Below are positions 61,291 to 64,000 of a DNA stretch of 64,000 nucleotides, piece after piece (position 1 is the first letter of the stretch; each line of letters opens with the position of its first letter). The notes below the pieces were generated by a model, which searched no databases, was not told where the DNA came from, and worked only from the letters and a program-made list of their open reading frames with translations. The DNA is taken from contig JANVCC010000018.1 of assembly GCA_025345505.1 (NCBI GenBank), positions 58,774,928 through 58,838,927 on the forward strand, written 5' to 3'. Source of the stretch: Todiramphus chloris collaris. Its lineage: Eukaryota > Chordata > Aves > Coraciiformes > Alcedinidae. A program made the translations under genes and the position numbers.

Positions 61291-64000
61291 GAAATCAAAT
61301 GCTTCAGAAATAGTTCATTTTTTAATGAAAACTATACTGTTACCTAGTATCAGGGATTCGTTTCTGCCCAAAGCAACTGGAAACTGGTATAACCAATATA
61401 TCACAAAGATGTCCCGGAAGGCTGAAACAAAGAGAATTCACTTTTTCCTTTTCTGTCCATAACAATGTATGTTCCAGTTAGTGTTCTCATCATTCCAAAT
61501 AATTGGGGAAATGACAGAAGTAGTCTTAAAACGAAAAGATCTGAGAATGGTATAAAATCACCAAATTTTTCTGCTCTTATCTCCCAAAATATCTTGTTCT
61601 GAAAAACATGGATTGATTATGTTCTCAATCCACAGTCTACAAAGGCCTCCATATTCCCTATCTGAAGGGATTACAGGCATCAAAACCCAGCACTAGAGCT
61701 TCCTTTCACAGGGAATCTCTTCCAGAACAGCCCCTGATTAATGGAGATGAAAGTGGAAGGCCTAAATACTTCTGAAAGAATCTGCCTAACAAAAAAACTC
61801 AAGGCAAAGCCTATCTAGAAGAAAAGGATTGTACGCTCTGTTGACGTTGTCAGTGACCTCCTTTAAACTGTCATGGCTGGGATGAATAGCCTAAATCACC
61901 AATCCATTTTATGACTGCTCAATCTGAGCCAGGGTTTAAGCAGCATGCTGTGCTGTACAGGCTACGTTAATCTTTCCACAAGTTAAGATACACGGAGCAC
62001 TGCAATCTGCTCATGCCCAGCAAAGAATATCCCTCATCTTTACTATAATCAAGGACTGTGTTTATTTAAGGAGTAAATTTCCAGTTCAAAGAATGAATAT
62101 AGAAATTTCAGGAAAAAAAACCTGCATTACTCAGAGCAGGTTTTACTGTTTCCAGACCTCATGCAGAGGTGGTAGAAATATCCCATTCTTTTTTTTCTTA
62201 ATTTTGTTCATGACACTACCTTGAGAATTGGCTCTAACTAATCCTTAGTGTATCCTTTAGTAAATGAAAATAAACCCAGCAGGAACAAAAATCAATTATA
62301 AAAAGAAAAGCTGCAAGAGGTAGAGATGCCATTTATGTTTTCATTAATTTCTAGCATTACAGGCCTGCAAAAAAAGAAAGAACACTGAAGTCTCTTGGAA
62401 CCTGTGCAATATTTCTTCTACTTACTGTTTAATCCCTTCAGGAAACACAACAGGAATAACAGAAACGCAAACAAATTTTAAGAGGCTGTGTTGGAGCAAG
62501 TTTTTCTTTTTCGAGTTCAGGGCATTTTGTTGAGAATGATCCAAGAAAAACTGGTAACATTTAAAAATTAAGTTGATGGAAAAAAGCTAGTATTTATAAA
62601 TGCTGTTTAGAAAAAAAACCAGGTAATTTTGTAAAGACACAGCTCTGTTTATATCGCTGTGGTTTTGTAATTCTTTTAAGTTGCTTTAGGCACAGGTGCT
62701 CAAACAGATCTAACAGTTTTAAAATGTTAAAATCTCCAAGTTCATTAATGAAGTGGTCAGAAGACTCTGTAAAGTTACTTTCTGAGAACACGTGGTGCTG
62801 CCATTTGAGACCACTGTGAAGCTCTTCTAAAATATTCGGTCCAATCTTCCAGGAATAAAGTGGAGAGGTTTTTTTTCTGAAAAGGATATAACCAGGAACC
62901 ATTAAGTTTTGTGTATGACAAAGAAACAAAACCCTCAAGGTTAGATACCAACCATGAGCTATGTTCTAAAGAGAGATAGAACTGACTACTTCGTGGATTG
63001 AAAAAGAACTTTGTCATATTTCTTCGATAGAATAACTATTCCAATATACTATAAATCCTACTTCTAAATCAATTGCTCTGTAGCCAGTATTCATTGATCA
63101 AGTCCATCAATAAGGGTGTGAAAGATTTGTTATCTCTAAGGTCAGCACAGCCTGTGGAAAGGCGTTCTTTCTCAGGACTGACTAAACATATAAGGTATAC
63201 TAATTTGAAGATAAAACCATCTTAAAAGAGTATATCACATGATTTCAATCGGTTGGCAGCAATGCTCTATCGAACTGTATGCATATGCTTGCACATAGAT
63301 CTTTTCATGATTCTTCTCAAGAAACATCCCTTTCTGTTTTAGTCATTCCTAAAATGGATTTTTATTTCAGCAGAAGGCAATGCTAATATTACATTTGTCA
63401 TTGCTGTCGTGATGATCAGTTACCCATAAATTCAGGCTATTATTTACCTTAATATATACTTATTTTTATACTTCACTATGATGCTGAATTATAGTTATTA
63501 TTTTTTAATTTGTGATTAATACATCATACTGTTTACAACAAAGTTGGTTTCAAAACATGGCACACAACATTAAAACTACAAGATAAAAATTTTGCAAAGA
63601 TACCCAGTTTAACTAGACACCTGGTGTGCAGAGGATGCAGTGCTACCCTCAAATCTGATTTCAAAGCTAATCATGCTTGCTAGGAAACAGTCACTGCTTT
63701 TTTAACTTAAGTATGTCAGGCCTAGCTCCTAACCAGACTCTGAAGTCAATATTCCCTTTCAGGAATTAGGCAGCCCATAGGTGTTCTGTTTTTTTTCCCC
63801 TGTTAGTGTACATCTATATTAAATCATCTCACCCTCAGTCTCTCATTGGTAAACTAGTTTTGATAAACTGGTCAAAATCCTTAAAAGTATTATTTAAGAG
63901 CTTTAAAATTAGTTTTCTTCCTGCTTTTCAGAAGGCTTAACAAAAAACTGTCAACACTCACAAAGTTCTAATAGTGTTTTAAGTATTTAGTCACAGTATA

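Larger units (their letters stand above)
49369..64000. other. Upstream intron of EPB41L2 (partial, at least 14.6 kb)
   Basis: A good acceptor sits just before the start-codon exon, so a non-coding first exon lies upstream on the minus strand. I cannot see it, or a CpG-rich promoter, up to 64000, so promoter and first exon are probably outside. The stretch holds one CR1 fragment (52242-52800), a perfect palindrome (53760-53793), AT-rich patches (about 50425-50490, 61150-61290), and a G-rich polypurine tract (58309-58348). Opposed open frames at 54662-55153 (minus) and 54672-55103 (plus) look like chance. Confidence 0.6.

Noticed and set aside
49369-64000. EPB41L2 promoter or first exon within the window
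   Set aside because: No CpG-rich stretch or convincing 5'UTR exon was seen; RNA-seq or CAGE would be needed to place it.

Overview
This window reads as a bird nuclear chromosome segment: AT-rich, gene-poor and intron-dominated, with six CR1 LINE fragments (the main avian retrotransposon) and avian-type endogenous-retrovirus solo LTRs. The only gene I can support is on the minus strand, the 5' two-thirds of the coding region of EPB41L2 (protein 4.1G, a FERM-domain adaptor linking membrane proteins to spectrin-actin). I recognise it by family knowledge: the N-terminus MTTEVGS, the headpiece motif GISRFLPPWLKKQKS, the FERM lobes and the FERM-adjacent domain all match the 4.1G order.

Reading along the minus strand (high to low coordinates), twelve coding exons are visible: 49354-48887 (start codon, headpiece), 47664-47455, 29411-29307, 23057-23014, 15335-15260, 13777-13559, 13104-13017, 11424-11272, 9608-9511, 4290-4118, 3024-2861 and 1275-646. 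All visible introns are GT-AG, and exon lengths 105, (43), 76, 219, 88, 153, 98 and 173 follow the layout I remember for the 4.1 family. The spectrin-actin-binding and C-terminal domains lie off the low-coordinate end. The promoter and first non-coding exon(s) appear to lie beyond 64000, because 49369-64000 shows no recognisable exon or CpG-rich promoter.

Two parts of the gene are unusual. The last visible exon is a 630-nt in-frame cassette (210 codons, no stop) inserted after the FERM-adjacent region. It encodes a strongly hydrophobic stretch able to span or enter a membrane, odd for a peripheral cytoskeletal adaptor. The small FERM exon at 23057-23014 is 44 nt where the reading frame and family pattern call for 43, so this assembly, or this allele, carries an apparent one-base insertion.

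The introns hold the mobile-element fossils: two minus-oriented solo LTRs (5746-6885 and 10276-10740, the latter with a perfect 5-bp target duplication), a tentative third LTR-like block (32338-32880), CR1 fragments at about 23200, 30352, 40650, 41700, 47981 and 52242, a perfect 16-bp-arm palindrome at 53760, short tandem duplications, and polypurine or A/C-rich tracts. I found no tRNA, rRNA, CRISPR array or second protein-coding gene.
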